A stretch of 59,219 nt of DNA from Clostridiales bacterium (GTDB lineage: Bacteria; Bacillota; Clostridia; Oscillospirales; CAG-272), in assembly GCA_011957885.1 (NCBI GenBank), contig BLMO01000160.1, positions 1-59,219 of the forward strand, given 5' to 3'. The notes beneath the pieces were generated by a model. The model was given only the letters and a program-made list of their open reading frames with translations. It had not been told where the DNA came from and searched no databases. Shown here one piece after another: positions 23,089 to 30,336 of this stretch; the first letter of the stretch is position 1; every line of letters begins with the position of its first letter. The position numbers and the translations under genes were made by a program.

Positions 23089-24099
23089 TCAATTCTGACG
23101 AAAATACTTTTCTACAATTGTGCAAAGAGCAGGATAGGCCGCTGCATTTGCATGAACAATTTCTTCCCGGGCTTCATATAAACTGTCGTATAATCCGGTT
23201 AGACGTTTCAGCGTGCTGCCAGCAGCTTCAGTCCTCTGTTGTTGTTGTTCTTCTTCTTCTTTCTTATAAAACAGCAAGTCTCTTCCGCCGACCTTTGCGG
23301 AAATTTTGTCCCGCACAGCAGACATGGCGAAAACAAAGAAGGTATCGAATTGTGTGCGGGAATATTTCATTTGTGTACAATATATTAAAGCGTCTGCCGC
23401 AGTGCCTGTAAACAGCAGGGAAATAAAATCGCCCGCTGCACTGGAAAGCGCTGCCGTATCTGTTTCCCCATCAAGTATGGATTTTGCTGCACCGATCATA
23501 CCTCCGCACGTTTCGGATGCTTCCTGTAAGCGCGGCTTTGGCGCATTGCTGTTTTGCTGCAAATATGCAAGGACAGCTTCTCTTGAAAACAGCTCCATCG
23601 AAAAGATTACAGCACGGCTGCGTATCGTTTCCAGAAGTGCGGCAGAATCGGTGGTGAGCAAAATAAATACTGCATATGCGGGAGGCTCCTCTAAAGACAG
23701 CAAAAGGGCATTCTGGGCTTGTATTGTCATTTTATCCGCGTCTTCAAAAATATACACCTTATAGTCTCCCTCATCGGGGGCGTATGCAAGCGTTGCCAAG
23801 GCATTGCGTACTGTTTCTACGGAAACCGTTGCTTTGTCGCCGCTGTTTATATAAGCAATATCTGTATAAGATTGTGCATCAATTTTTCTGCAATGAAGGC
23901 ATGTGTTACAGGGAAGTGTATTGGTATCAGCCTGCAGACAGAGCAGGGCTTTTGCCGTTTCCCTTGCAAGCAGATGCTTTCCGCTTCCTGCTGGACCTTC
24001 AAAAATATATGCATGATGCTGTCGCTTTTCAAGAATATCGCGGCCAATGAGAGCCTTGATTTTTTCGTTGCCGTATAAAGCCGGAAAAAAATGCTCCAT
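23089..24099 (-). CDS. holB: DNA polymerase III delta' subunit
   Basis: This clamp-loader subunit of the replisome is 336 residues long. The P-loop-like GPAGSGKHLLARE is near residue 36, zinc-binding Cys are in CNTCLHCRKID, and VYIFEDADKMTIQAQNALLLS with LEEPP is the typical delta' region. The sensor motif is TIRSRAV. It is the last chromosomal gene before the prophage junction. Confidence 0.92.
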   Translation of the reverse strand: MEHFFPALYGNEKIKALIGRDILEKRQHHAYIFEGPAGSGKHLLARETAKALLCLQADTNTLPCNTCLHCRKIDAQSYTDIAYINSGDKATVSVETVRNALATLAYAPDEGDYKVYIFEDADKMTIQAQNALLLSLEEPPAYAVFILLTTDSAALLETIRSRAVIFSMELFSREAVLAYLQQNSNAPKPRLQEASETCGGMIGAAKSILDGETDTAALSSAAGDFISLLFTGTAADALIYCTQMKYSRTQFDTFFVFAMSAVRDKISAKVGGRDLLFYKKEEEEQQQQRTEAAGSTLKRLTGLYDSLYEAREEIVHANAAAYPALCTIVEKYFRQN

Positions 24100-24185
24100 T
24101 TTTACCCTCCGCAGAAATTCTGATTCAAAATATTATAACAAAAAAGATGCTGTTTGTCAAACATAAATACAATTGCTGATGCGTT

Positions 24186-24236
24186 TCCAATATATACAAA
24201 AAAGACGCCAGCGGCGCCTTTTTTGTATATATTGGA
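24186..24236. terminator. bidirectional terminator at the prophage edge
   Basis: A 24-base inverted repeat with one mismatch (TCCAATATATACAAAAAAG side and CTTTTTTGTATATATTGGA side) around AGC, with a GC core ACGCC/GGCGC. Six T's on each strand allow termination in both directions. It lies about 40 bases beyond the tRNA 3' fragment and was probably that tRNA's terminator. Confidence 0.8.
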
Positions 24237-24277
24237 TGCCCGAACGATTGCCCGGGAATATATCGGTAAGAAAATTT

Positions 24278-24305
24278 TGGTGGAGACAACTGGATTCGAA
24301 CCAAT
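24278..24305 (-). other. prophage attachment site: tRNA 3' end fragment
   Basis: On the minus strand this reads as a tRNA T-arm (ATTGG-TTCGAAT-CCAGT), acceptor strand TGTCTCC, A and CCA. The 5' part of the tRNA is absent: the integrase gene occupies the position where it should be. The intact tRNA should lie at the other end of the prophage, beyond this window. The isoacceptor cannot be told from this half. Confidence 0.75.
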
Positions 24306-24330
24306 TATAAACCTTTTAATATAAGGATAT

Positions 24331-25332
24331 TTAAGAGTTTTGACCAAGATTTTGAATATAATCATTGAGAGATTCGGTTGCATCTTCAATTCGCGAATCT
24401 CTTATATGGGTATATATATTTTGCGTTGTTTGGATGTCGGCGTGCCCGAGCAGCTTTTGAGCCAGTTTGACAGGAACATTGGCATTAAACAGCATTGTTG
24501 CATAAGCGTGACGCAGCTGGTGTGGAGTTATATCTATCTCGAGTTTTTTACAGTAACGTTCCCATTCATGTCGAAATGCGCTTAAAGTGTAATGAAAAAT
24601 CTGTCCCGTTTTATTTTTGGGTAGCTGTTCTGCAAGCGCATCCAATAGTCCTATAGTGCGTACGCCTGCTTGTGTTTTGGTATGGTGAACTATATGTGGA
24701 GTATTGCTGTCAAATACTACTTCTTTTGTGATAGAAATTGTTTTTTTATCAAAATCAAAGTCTTCATAACAGAGAGCTAATGCCTCCCCTTTGCGGCATC
24801 CGGTGTAAAGGAGAATTTGGGGATAGAGCCACCCGCCTTTATCGTTTCTGATTTGTTCCAATTCCTGTTCGGTAGGCGGTTCACGCACTTCCTTGGGCAA
24901 TCCGCGGGGGATTACACATACTGTAGCCGGATTTTCTTTGGCTTGTTTATGGATAATCGCGTATCGGTATACAGTTGATATAACAGTTTTTTGCGTTTTG
25001 ATTGATTTGGCTGAATATTTTTGCGCAATCATTTCTTCTATCAGGCGTTGCACCATTTGCGGGGTGACTTCGTTATTCGGAACATTGCCAAAATCGTCTA
25101 TGGCACGTGTCAGAGCGCTTCTGTAACAGTTTTGCGTGCCGTAGGCAAAACTATCCCACTTTGCATCTTTCCATAGTTCCACAAGCTCTGAAAATGTTTT
25201 ACAGCGTTCCTTCTCCTGTTTTTTTGCTTCCAGTTTACTATAGACTTCTTCTTTTGTTTTCCCGTACACGGTCACAGATTTACCGTCAATTACCCGTGTG
25301 AGAACGTACCGACCGTCTTTTCGTTTTTTCAT
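24331..25332 (-). CDS. phage tyrosine integrase
   Basis: This site-specific recombinase inserts and excises the prophage at the tRNA 3' end next to it. The 333-residue protein has a basic N terminus, a SAM-like core-binding domain (residues 45-130) and a catalytic domain with Arg180 (TGCRKGEAL), Lys219, His271 and Arg274 (HQLRHAYATML), His297 (GHADIQTT) and the nucleophile Tyr307 (NIYTH). It lies 25 bases from the att fragment, the usual layout for tRNA-targeting integrases. Confidence 0.96.
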   Translation of the reverse strand: MKKRKDGRYVLTRVIDGKSVTVYGKTKEEVYSKLEAKKQEKERCKTFSELVELWKDAKWDSFAYGTQNCYRSALTRAIDDFGNVPNNEVTPQMVQRLIEEMIAQKYSAKSIKTQKTVISTVYRYAIIHKQAKENPATVCVIPRGLPKEVREPPTEQELEQIRNDKGGWLYPQILLYTGCRKGEALALCYEDFDFDKKTISITKEVVFDSNTPHIVHHTKTQAGVRTIGLLDALAEQLPKNKTGQIFHYTLSAFRHEWERYCKKLEIDITPHQLRHAYATMLFNANVPVKLAQKLLGHADIQTTQNIYTHIRDSRIEDATESLNDYIQNLGQNS

Positions 25333-25381
25333 GTGTTAAACCTTTCAGCTATCGAGGAAAACTCGGCAGTTGGATAATATC

Positions 25382-25438
25382 ATTTTGTTGATGTCAACAA
25401 AATCGTATTATTTAATTATTTTTGTTTACTTTAACAAA
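25382..25438. promoter_or_regulatory. paired inverted repeats upstream of int
   Basis: ATTTTGTTGATGTCAACAAAAT (22-base palindrome, arms of ten, 25382-25403, here: ATTTTGTTGA / TCAACAAAAT) and TTTGTT(TACTTT)AACAAA (25421-25438). On the minus strand the first contains TTGACA, so it may overlap the int promoter. They look like operators, possibly for the small HTH protein next door. Confidence 0.5.
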
Positions 25439-25480
25439 TCACTCGTTAAATTTGCAATGTGACTTGTTTTCATACTGAAA

Positions 25481-25744
25481 TCAGCTTTGCAGATAGTCCA
25501 TAGGAACATCATAAAAAGCAGCGATTTCGGGGAGCATCTGCATGAATGAATCACTTTCGCCGGATTCCCATGCAGCATATTCTTCTTGGGATATGTTTAA
25601 ATGCTCTATAAGAGGTTTTGCACCGTATAAACAATCTTCGATAAGGGTCAATATATTAAAGAACACGCTGCGGCTTTTCGGCATGTTTTTGAGAAAATCA
25701 TCCCATATTTGATTTATGGGGGATGTGTCCGGTTGGTTTGACAT
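25481..25744 (-). CDS. small HTH (Xre-like) protein
   Basis: The product is 87 residues. The C-terminal half (LIEHLNISQEEYAAWESG, then LPEIAAFYDVPMDYLQ) has the helix-turn-helix and closing helix pattern of Xre/Cro-type domains, with a shortened first helix. The N-terminal 35 residues are unassigned. It lies between the nuclease gene and int on the same strand, so it may regulate int or excision. DNA binding is inferred, not shown. Confidence 0.55.
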   Translation of the reverse strand: MSNQPDTSPINQIWDDFLKNMPKSRSVFFNILTLIEDCLYGAKPLIEHLNISQEEYAAWESGESDSFMQMLPEIAAFYDVPMDYLQS

Positions 25745-25766
25745 GATGTATACCTCGTTTTATCGT

Positions 25767-27269
25767 TTAATTTGCTCCGAACCACTTAAATGCACGGCGG
25801 AATCCTGCATTTTCAGCTTCTTGGACTGTCATGGCGTAGAATTCTCCGGGCTGATCTATTTTTGTGGCATCGTATTGTTGGTCAAACGGTAAATGATAAA
25901 TTTTTGTTTTTATTCCATCGCGGTAGTTTATATTACATTTTATCCGTGGGAATTCTTCCAGTGCATAATTTTCTTTATACTTTATATTCAAATAATCTGC
26001 CATTTGCTTTGCCATTTTTGAGAGGGAAATATTTGTAATCAGGACGCCCTGAACAAATTCTTGCGATATATTATGTTCAATACAATAACTGATCATTGTT
26101 CCATACAATTGTGTAACATGCTTTTCGTGGATTTCTTTGATCTGACTCCAGTATTTACACTGAACGATTAAAATCCTTCCATCTTTCTTGCATATCAGGT
26201 CGCGCCCAAGATCCTCCAGTCCCATATATGATCCAAAGTAATCTACTGTAAAGCCTTGTTTTGAATATCTATAACCCACACTTAATTCATAGTCTCTGCC
26301 GATTTGCCATTTTGTTTTATTGTGAGAGGCTACATACCGATCCAAAGCGAGTTGGTTTCGCTCAACGGAGTCAAGGCTTTGATATTCCTCCTTAGACAGC
26401 CAATCTCTGGAACGGTCATATTCAGATAATTCAGATACTTCAATTATTGGAAGATCGTTGTAGTCTGTTTCGATTACATCTTCTAAATTCGGGAATAGCT
26501 GTAACAGATATGCCAATTGATATTTTGACTGCAGATTCTTTTCGACCATTGCTTGTGCATCTTTGCGGATTTCACGAATGGATTTGACTTTCTTCATCCG
26601 TTCGAATGCATATCCCCAATCTAAGCTTTTCGCTAAAACTTCCAGTCCGTATGTCTCATAGTCAGCCATGATTGCAGCCATATAGGGAATTGCGGAAAGA
26701 TTGCTTTTATTATCTGCAAATGATAGCAGAATTTTATAGTCTTGCTGGATATCGTGTAATTCTTTGTTGGCGCTTTTAATTTGTTTCCTAACGTCTCGCA
26801 GTTCTTTTTGAGCTTTTTTAGGGGCTTCATCCGTTTGACGAGTAATTTCATCCAATTTAGACTGTGCTTCATCAATCTCTTGCTGCTTGAAATGCTGGAT
26901 ATCGTGCAGTTCTTGTTTAGCCTGCTGAGTTTTACTTTTTGCAATTTCTATTTTCTTATTTATACTTAGCCGCAACTCTTTAATTTTTTCTGTAAGAGCA
27001 TTTTCAAAAACATTTGTATCTTTTTCATCCCAAGAAAACAGTTTTTTTGCTTCCCACTCATGATCTTTTCTGAGATACAAGGGGGTGTTTTCAAGAAGCT
27101 CTAATAATTTTTGCACTTCAAGCCAATGCTTTTTGCATACGTCCCTTGTAATTCGCTCTTCTGCTGATTTTAACCGTTCTTCGGTATCTTTTTTATTGCT
27201 TCGGGCGCAGAGATACATTATAAAAACAATTATTAAAGTAATTATCAGTACTATTTCTAAAGTGGTCAT
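25767..27269 (-). CDS. membrane-anchored PD-(D/E)XK (Mrr-like) nuclease
   Basis: This predicted nuclease of 500 residues has one N-terminal membrane span (LEIVLIITLIIVFIMYLCA), then a long charged coiled-coil (about residues 85-190). A helical middle region leads to a restriction-endonuclease-like fold: Glu328 (GRDYELSVGYRYSK), Asp357 (GRDLICKK) and Gln370-x-Lys372 (VQCKYW). The last 50 residues (KIYHLPFDQQYD, then GEFYAMTVQEAENAGFRRA) match a degenerate Ada-like tail found on other such nucleases. It sits in the lysogeny module, where prophages often keep genes that exclude other phages. Target and role are inferred. Confidence 0.75.
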   Translation of the reverse strand: MTTLEIVLIITLIIVFIMYLCARSNKKDTEERLKSAEERITRDVCKKHWLEVQKLLELLENTPLYLRKDHEWEAKKLFSWDEKDTNVFENALTEKIKELRLSINKKIEIAKSKTQQAKQELHDIQHFKQQEIDEAQSKLDEITRQTDEAPKKAQKELRDVRKQIKSANKELHDIQQDYKILLSFADNKSNLSAIPYMAAIMADYETYGLEVLAKSLDWGYAFERMKKVKSIREIRKDAQAMVEKNLQSKYQLAYLLQLFPNLEDVIETDYNDLPIIEVSELSEYDRSRDWLSKEEYQSLDSVERNQLALDRYVASHNKTKWQIGRDYELSVGYRYSKQGFTVDYFGSYMGLEDLGRDLICKKDGRILIVQCKYWSQIKEIHEKHVTQLYGTMISYCIEHNISQEFVQGVLITNISLSKMAKQMADYLNIKYKENYALEEFPRIKCNINYRDGIKTKIYHLPFDQQYDATKIDQPGEFYAMTVQEAENAGFRRAFKWFGAN

Positions 27270-27404
27270 TCTACCTCTCCGATGTTTTCAACTTTTTCAT
27301 GTGATGGAATAGCAAATCTTGCAGCAGAAAAATAAAATTACCAAAATTTACTTGCATACAAACACTGCCTGTCCACGTACAATAGTGGTAGGAGGTGTTC
27401 GACA

Positions 27405-28016
27405 ATGTTTTACAAAAAATACTGTGATACACGGGACGCATCGTGGAAGGTGCTTATAAAATGCAGGGTGGATTCCTTACCGGTGAAAATTGTGGACATA
27501 TGCAAGCGAATGAAAGTGAAGGTTTTCCCGTATACAAATGAAATATTGCAGCTCTATCATGTAGACAAGAACAGAACGGACGGATTTTGTGTTTTCATAC
27601 ACAGACGTCCGGTTATTTTTTATAACCCGGAGAAATCAAAGGCGCGGCAGCGGTTTACGATTGCTCATGAACTGGGGCATATTGTGCGTGGGCATTTGGA
27701 TACCAGAGATATGGTGAATCGGGAACCGGATCCGAAGGACAGCCCGGAAGAGCATGAAGCGAATGTATTTGCATCCCGGCTGCTTGCCCCTGCATGCGTA
27801 TTATGGGGATGCAATGTAACTACTGCGGAGCAGATTGCGGCTATGTGTTCTATCAGCGACAAATCGGCTGCGTTCCGGATGAAGCGTATGAACGAGTTGT
27901 ATACACGAGAGGGCATATTCTATAGAAAATATGGGGAAAGCTGCTTCTTGAAATCTCCACTGGAAAGGAAGGTGTACGCACAGTTTCAAAAATACATACA
28001 GCAAAATCGGTTATAA
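27405..28016 (+). CDS. ImmA/IrrE-family metallopeptidase
   Basis: ImmA-type zinc peptidases cleave phage or ICE repressors after DNA damage. The 203-residue protein carries the zinc motif HELGH (residues 88-92) and a downstream Glu in EEHEANVFASRLL. The start at 27405 has AGGAGG upstream. It converges on the CI-like repressor gene and the two overlap by six bases at their 3' ends. The repressor is the obvious candidate target. Confidence 0.9.
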   Translation: MFYKKYCDTRDASWKVLIKCRVDSLPVKIVDICKRMKVKVFPYTNEILQLYHVDKNRTDGFCVFIHRRPVIFYNPEKSKARQRFTIAHELGHIVRGHLDTRDMVNREPDPKDSPEEHEANVFASRLLAPACVLWGCNVTTAEQIAAMCSISDKSAAFRMKRMNELYTREGIFYRKYGESCFLKSPLERKVYAQFQKYIQQNRL

Positions 28017-28367
28017 ATCTTCATTTGCCTCGGGCATCTGTTCGATCATTTTTTCGATCAGTTCCATTTGTTCGCTTGTGAGTTTTCTTTTCTTCACTCC
28101 GCCATCCCGCAATGCTAATAGGATTGTGCCTTCTTCCAGCCCATCGGTTTCGGTGGGCTTTTCTTTTTGGTCGGTTTCATCCCGTAGATATTCTGGGGTT
28201 GTGTTGAGAATTTCGGCGATTGTGATGAGACGATCATCAGAGATTTTTGTTTTCCCTTTTTTTACATTTCGGAAAAAGGATTCTGTTAATCCTAATTGAT
28301 TGCAAACGAATCCTAACTTAATCCCTTGCTCATTTGCTAGGGATTTTATTTTGTCGACATTTACCAA
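28011..28367 (-). CDS. CI-like HTH repressor
   Basis: This Xre-family DNA-binding protein should hold the prophage silent. The HTH domain covers about residues 5-60 (KSLANEQGIKLGFVCNQLGL, then SFFRNVKKGKTKISDDRL and LNTTPEYLRDE). The short acidic C terminus has no LexA-type peptidase, fitting removal by the neighbouring ImmA instead of self-cleavage. A TTG at 28367 is preferred because AAAGGA lies ten bases upstream; the TTG at 28376 is too close to that site. Two palindromic operators lie upstream. Confidence 0.88.
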   Translation of the reverse strand: MVNVDKIKSLANEQGIKLGFVCNQLGLTESFFRNVKKGKTKISDDRLITIAEILNTTPEYLRDETDQKEKPTETDGLEEGTILLALRDGGVKKRKLTSEQMELIEKMIEQMPEANEDL

Positions 28368-28400
28368 ATTTATCAAATCCTTTCTGTGTAAAAATAATGA

Positions 28401-28418
28401 ATACCGAAATATCGGTAT
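28401..28418. promoter_or_regulatory. repressor operator O1
   Basis: ATACCGAAATATCGGTAT, near-perfect palindrome with half-site ATACCGA. It lies on the repressor-gene side of the intergenic region. Confidence 0.8.
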
Positions 28419-28426
28419 AATTTATA

Positions 28427-28455
28427 TTGACAATACCGATTTATCGGTATATACT
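28427..28455 (+). promoter_or_regulatory. early (PR-like) promoter
   Basis: TTGACA (28427-28432), a 17-base spacer and TATACT (28450-28455). Operator O2 fills the spacer, so repressor binding would block polymerase. The promoter points rightward, away from the repressor gene and towards the lytic genes. Confidence 0.8.
28433..28450. promoter_or_regulatory. repressor operator O2
   Basis: ATACCGATTTATCGGTAT, same half-site as O1 (ATACCGA/TCGGTAT), starting exactly 32 bases (three helical turns) from it. This spacing suits cooperative binding of two dimers. Confidence 0.85.
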
Positions 28456-28468
28456 TTAAGCAGACAGA

Positions 28469-29158
28469 TCAATGCAGCACACATTTCCCACAAGGGCGCA
28501 GACCTCGCTGCTTTGCTTTATCTAGACTAATTGGATAATACGTTCCCCTGCCGCATGGATTTTCATAATGATAACATTCGCCGGTTTTTGTGTAATATAC
28601 AGTGAGTTGCTTTTCTTGATTTTGCGGTGGTTTGGTTTCTGGAGGTTCTGTGACTGGAGGGGAAGTAATTGGCGGATCCGTAACTGGAGTTCTGGGAGGT
28701 ACAACATAAAAAGTGTCTGCCTCTTTGGATTCGTTGAAGTATTCATTATATGGAGACGGTTTTTCTGTTGTGTAGGATGTGTTTTGTTTGATTGAATTGG
28801 TGGTATCGGGTTTGCGAGAATCGGAGTGAATTATATCCGATAGATCTGGAACAGCCAATACCAAAACCACACTGCAAAGGAAAACCAAAAATATGTAGGC
28901 GCAAGGAATAAACATTTTTCTCAAAAGCTTATCGATTTTTAACATTCGTTTAAAGTTGCGCATGGGAAAGCCGTTTTCGTATTCGAGGAATAATTCGTTC
29001 ATAAAGATTCGTCCAGTGTGGCGATCTATTTTCATTTTAGATTCTGGCTTCAAGTTATGGCGTATGCGCAATGCTATCAGTAGAATTGCAATGGGCAATC
29101 CTGTGCAAATGATGATTCTAAAAGCAAATAAATCTTCCCAAAAGGCAATAAAAAGCAC
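28469..29158 (-). CDS. membrane protein with C-terminal Ada-like Cys domain
   Basis: The product has two or three hydrophobic segments in the first 110 residues, then a Pro/Thr-rich linker (PPRTPVTDPPITSPPVTEPP) and a C-terminal domain of about 45 residues (VYYTKTGECYHYENPCGRG, then PCGKCVLH). This domain resembles the Ada metal-binding or nuclease-associated Cys module. The annotated start is a GTG at 29158 without a ribosome site. The frame stays open and hydrophobic back to 29230, just after AGGAG, so the true N terminus may use a rare start. It is on the minus strand, opposite the early promoter. Role unknown; a surface or exclusion function is possible. Confidence 0.65.
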   Translation of the reverse strand: MLFIAFWEDLFAFRIIICTGLPIAILLIALRIRHNLKPESKMKIDRHTGRIFMNELFLEYENGFPMRNFKRMLKIDKLLRKMFIPCAYIFLVFLCSVVLVLAVPDLSDIIHSDSRKPDTTNSIKQNTSYTTEKPSPYNEYFNESKEADTFYVVPPRTPVTDPPITSPPVTEPPETKPPQNQEKQLTVYYTKTGECYHYENPCGRGTYYPISLDKAKQRGLRPCGKCVLH

Positions 29159-29269
29159 ACATGATCCTGATAAAAGCGTAATACCACCGCCGATTAGAAA
29201 TAGTATCGTTATTATTGTATTTATAATAATTCTCCTAACATAGATAATTTAAATTAGTGGGGTGATGAA

Positions 29270-29437
29270 ATGAAAAATAAAGAACGAAGACTGGAGCGCA
29301 AAAGGATTCTTGCTGAATGGAAGCAAAGTGATCCGCAAAGTTACAAAACAAGGTTACTGTTTTTAATTTCAATTGGTATCTCGCTTTTAGCTTTAGCATT
29401 GAATACACTCGGTCTTATTTTAAAACTCCTGCAATGA
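29270..29437 (+). CDS. small single-span membrane protein A
   Basis: The product is 55 residues: a basic N terminus (MKNKERRLERKRILAEWKQS) followed by one membrane helix (RLLFLISIGISLLALALN). The leader ATTAGTGGGGTGATGAA before the start is repeated before the gene-like frame at 29777. Its last 23 bases overlap the 3' end of the minus-strand gene at 29415. Confidence 0.6.
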   Translation: MKNKERRLERKRILAEWKQSDPQSYKTRLLFLISIGISLLALALNTLGLILKLLQ

Positions 29438-29732
29438 AGCTTGCCAGCGATATTAAAAGCGCAGCAACAGAGATGCAGATAGAAGCGAAAGCCATTTTGT
29501 GGTCAATGCTTTTTCCACTCAATTGCGCAAGGTGGTTTCGTCCTTTTGTGGTTAGATCGAATGAAATAGAATTTGAAACATAGCCATCTTTAATTAACTT
29601 TTTCAAAAGTATTTTTACTTGGACAGCAGTAGCCGGGTCAGTACCAAAGTTATTTATTATAAAATCAGTTTTATCGGAATAAGGTGGATATTTTTCGTTG
29701 ATTGAGTTAAGTACTTGTCGTTCCAGTGTCAT
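29415..29732 (-). CDS. small winged-helix-like membrane protein
   Basis: The product is 105 residues. The first 70 look like a winged-helix pattern (LERQVLNSINEKY, then VQVKILLKKLIKDGYVSNSI and LTTKGRNHLAQL), followed by one or two membrane helices (FASICISVAALLISLASFIA). The ribosome site TTAGGAGA lies before the ATG at 29732. It has the same orientation as the repressor and 28469 gene, so it may be expressed in lysogeny. Function unknown. Confidence 0.65.
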   Translation of the reverse strand: MTLERQVLNSINEKYPPYSDKTDFIINNFGTDPATAVQVKILLKKLIKDGYVSNSISFDLTTKGRNHLAQLSGKSIDHKMAFASICISVAALLISLASFIAGVLK

Positions 29733-29776
29733 ATTTTATTTTCTCCTAACGTTGATGAAATTAGTGGGGTGATGAA

Positions 29777-29956
29777 GTGAAGCTATTTAAAAAGCGAAAG
29801 GACTACATGGACGATCTCCAAGAAATATTCGGCGATAAGACCAAGCAAAAACGAAAGCAATGTAAGAAATACCTGAAACATGTTGGTATGTATCTTGGCG
29901 CGTTTCTCCTTGGCATGCTGGCGCGCTTCTTTATCGGCATCTGCGCGAAGCTGTGA
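29777..29956 (+). CDS. small single-span membrane protein B (alternative to the opposite frame)
   Basis: GTG at 29777 follows the same leader TTAGTGGGGTGATGAA as protein A. The 59 residues are basic and then hydrophobic (HVGMYLGAFLLGMLARFFIG). It overlaps almost fully with a minus-strand frame that is also protein-like. The repeated leader supports this strand; only one of the two may be real. Confidence 0.45.
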   Translation: MKLFKKRKDYMDDLQEIFGDKTKQKRKQCKKYLKHVGMYLGAFLLGMLARFFIGICAKL

Positions 29957-29998
29957 AAGGAGAGCGGATCCGGCAGGTTTTAGCGTTACATTAGACAC
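29783..29998 (-). CDS. small membrane protein, antisense to protein B
   Basis: The product is 71 residues: charged N-terminal helix (LRADADKEARQHAKEKRAK) and a membrane helix (MFQVFLTLLSFLLGLIAEYF). It looks like a normal small phage membrane protein but starts with GTG and has no clear ribosome site. It overlaps the plus-strand frame at 29777 almost fully. Confidence 0.45.
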   Translation of the reverse strand: MSNVTLKPAGSALLSQLRADADKEARQHAKEKRAKIHTNMFQVFLTLLSFLLGLIAEYFLEIVHVVLSLFK

Positions 29999-30004
29999 AA
30001 CCGC

Positions 30005-30138
30005 ATCTGCTGTATACAGGATGCATGAGAGAAACAGAACGGGTCAGAATCCATCGGCGCGACAGAGAGCGTTTGGGAGGCACCCATATGATCCGATGAA
30101 TTCCTTGATGATGCTCATACATCCTGTATACAGCAGAT
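30005..30138. repeat. 25-base inverted repeat around an 84-base core
   Basis: The left arm starts ATCTGCTGTATACAGGATG (30005) and runs on to ATGAG at 30029. The right arm (30114-30138) is its reverse complement with one mismatch. Each arm contains the self-palindrome CTGTATACAG. The core holds a further imperfect pairing (GAATCCATCGG with CCGATGAATTC). A second small hairpin ACACAGC/GCTGTGT follows at 30145-30162. No convincing gene lies in 29999-30336, so this may be a structured RNA or a protein-binding site. Confidence 0.65.
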
Positions 30139-30229
30139 ATTTCCACACAGCACAGGCTGTGTTTCACTTAGCCAATACTTATGCAAAATAATTCAACGGT
30201 GAAAGCATAAGTAACCCATATGAAAACAG

Positions 30230-30244
30230 TTTAACATACTGTTA
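30230..30244. promoter_or_regulatory. palindrome TTAACATACTGTTAA before the early genes
   Basis: TTAACA-TAC-TGTTAA lies about 90 bases before the first early gene. It differs from the CI operators and could bind a second (Cro-like or activator) protein. No strong promoter is seen next to it. Confidence 0.4.
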
Positions 30245-30336
30245 ATTACATAATACAAACAAAAATTACTTTTGTCAATCTTTGTTGGATAAATCATTGT
30301 TTATTCGACAAGAAAAGACAAGGAAAGGAGAAACAA

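Noticed and set aside
24102..24389. 95-codon minus-strand frame at the prophage edge
   Set aside because: It crosses the tRNA fragment and terminator and overlaps int; no ribosome site.
30021..30191. 56-codon frame inside the 25-base inverted repeat region
   Set aside because: No good ribosome site; the structure of the DNA explains the region better.
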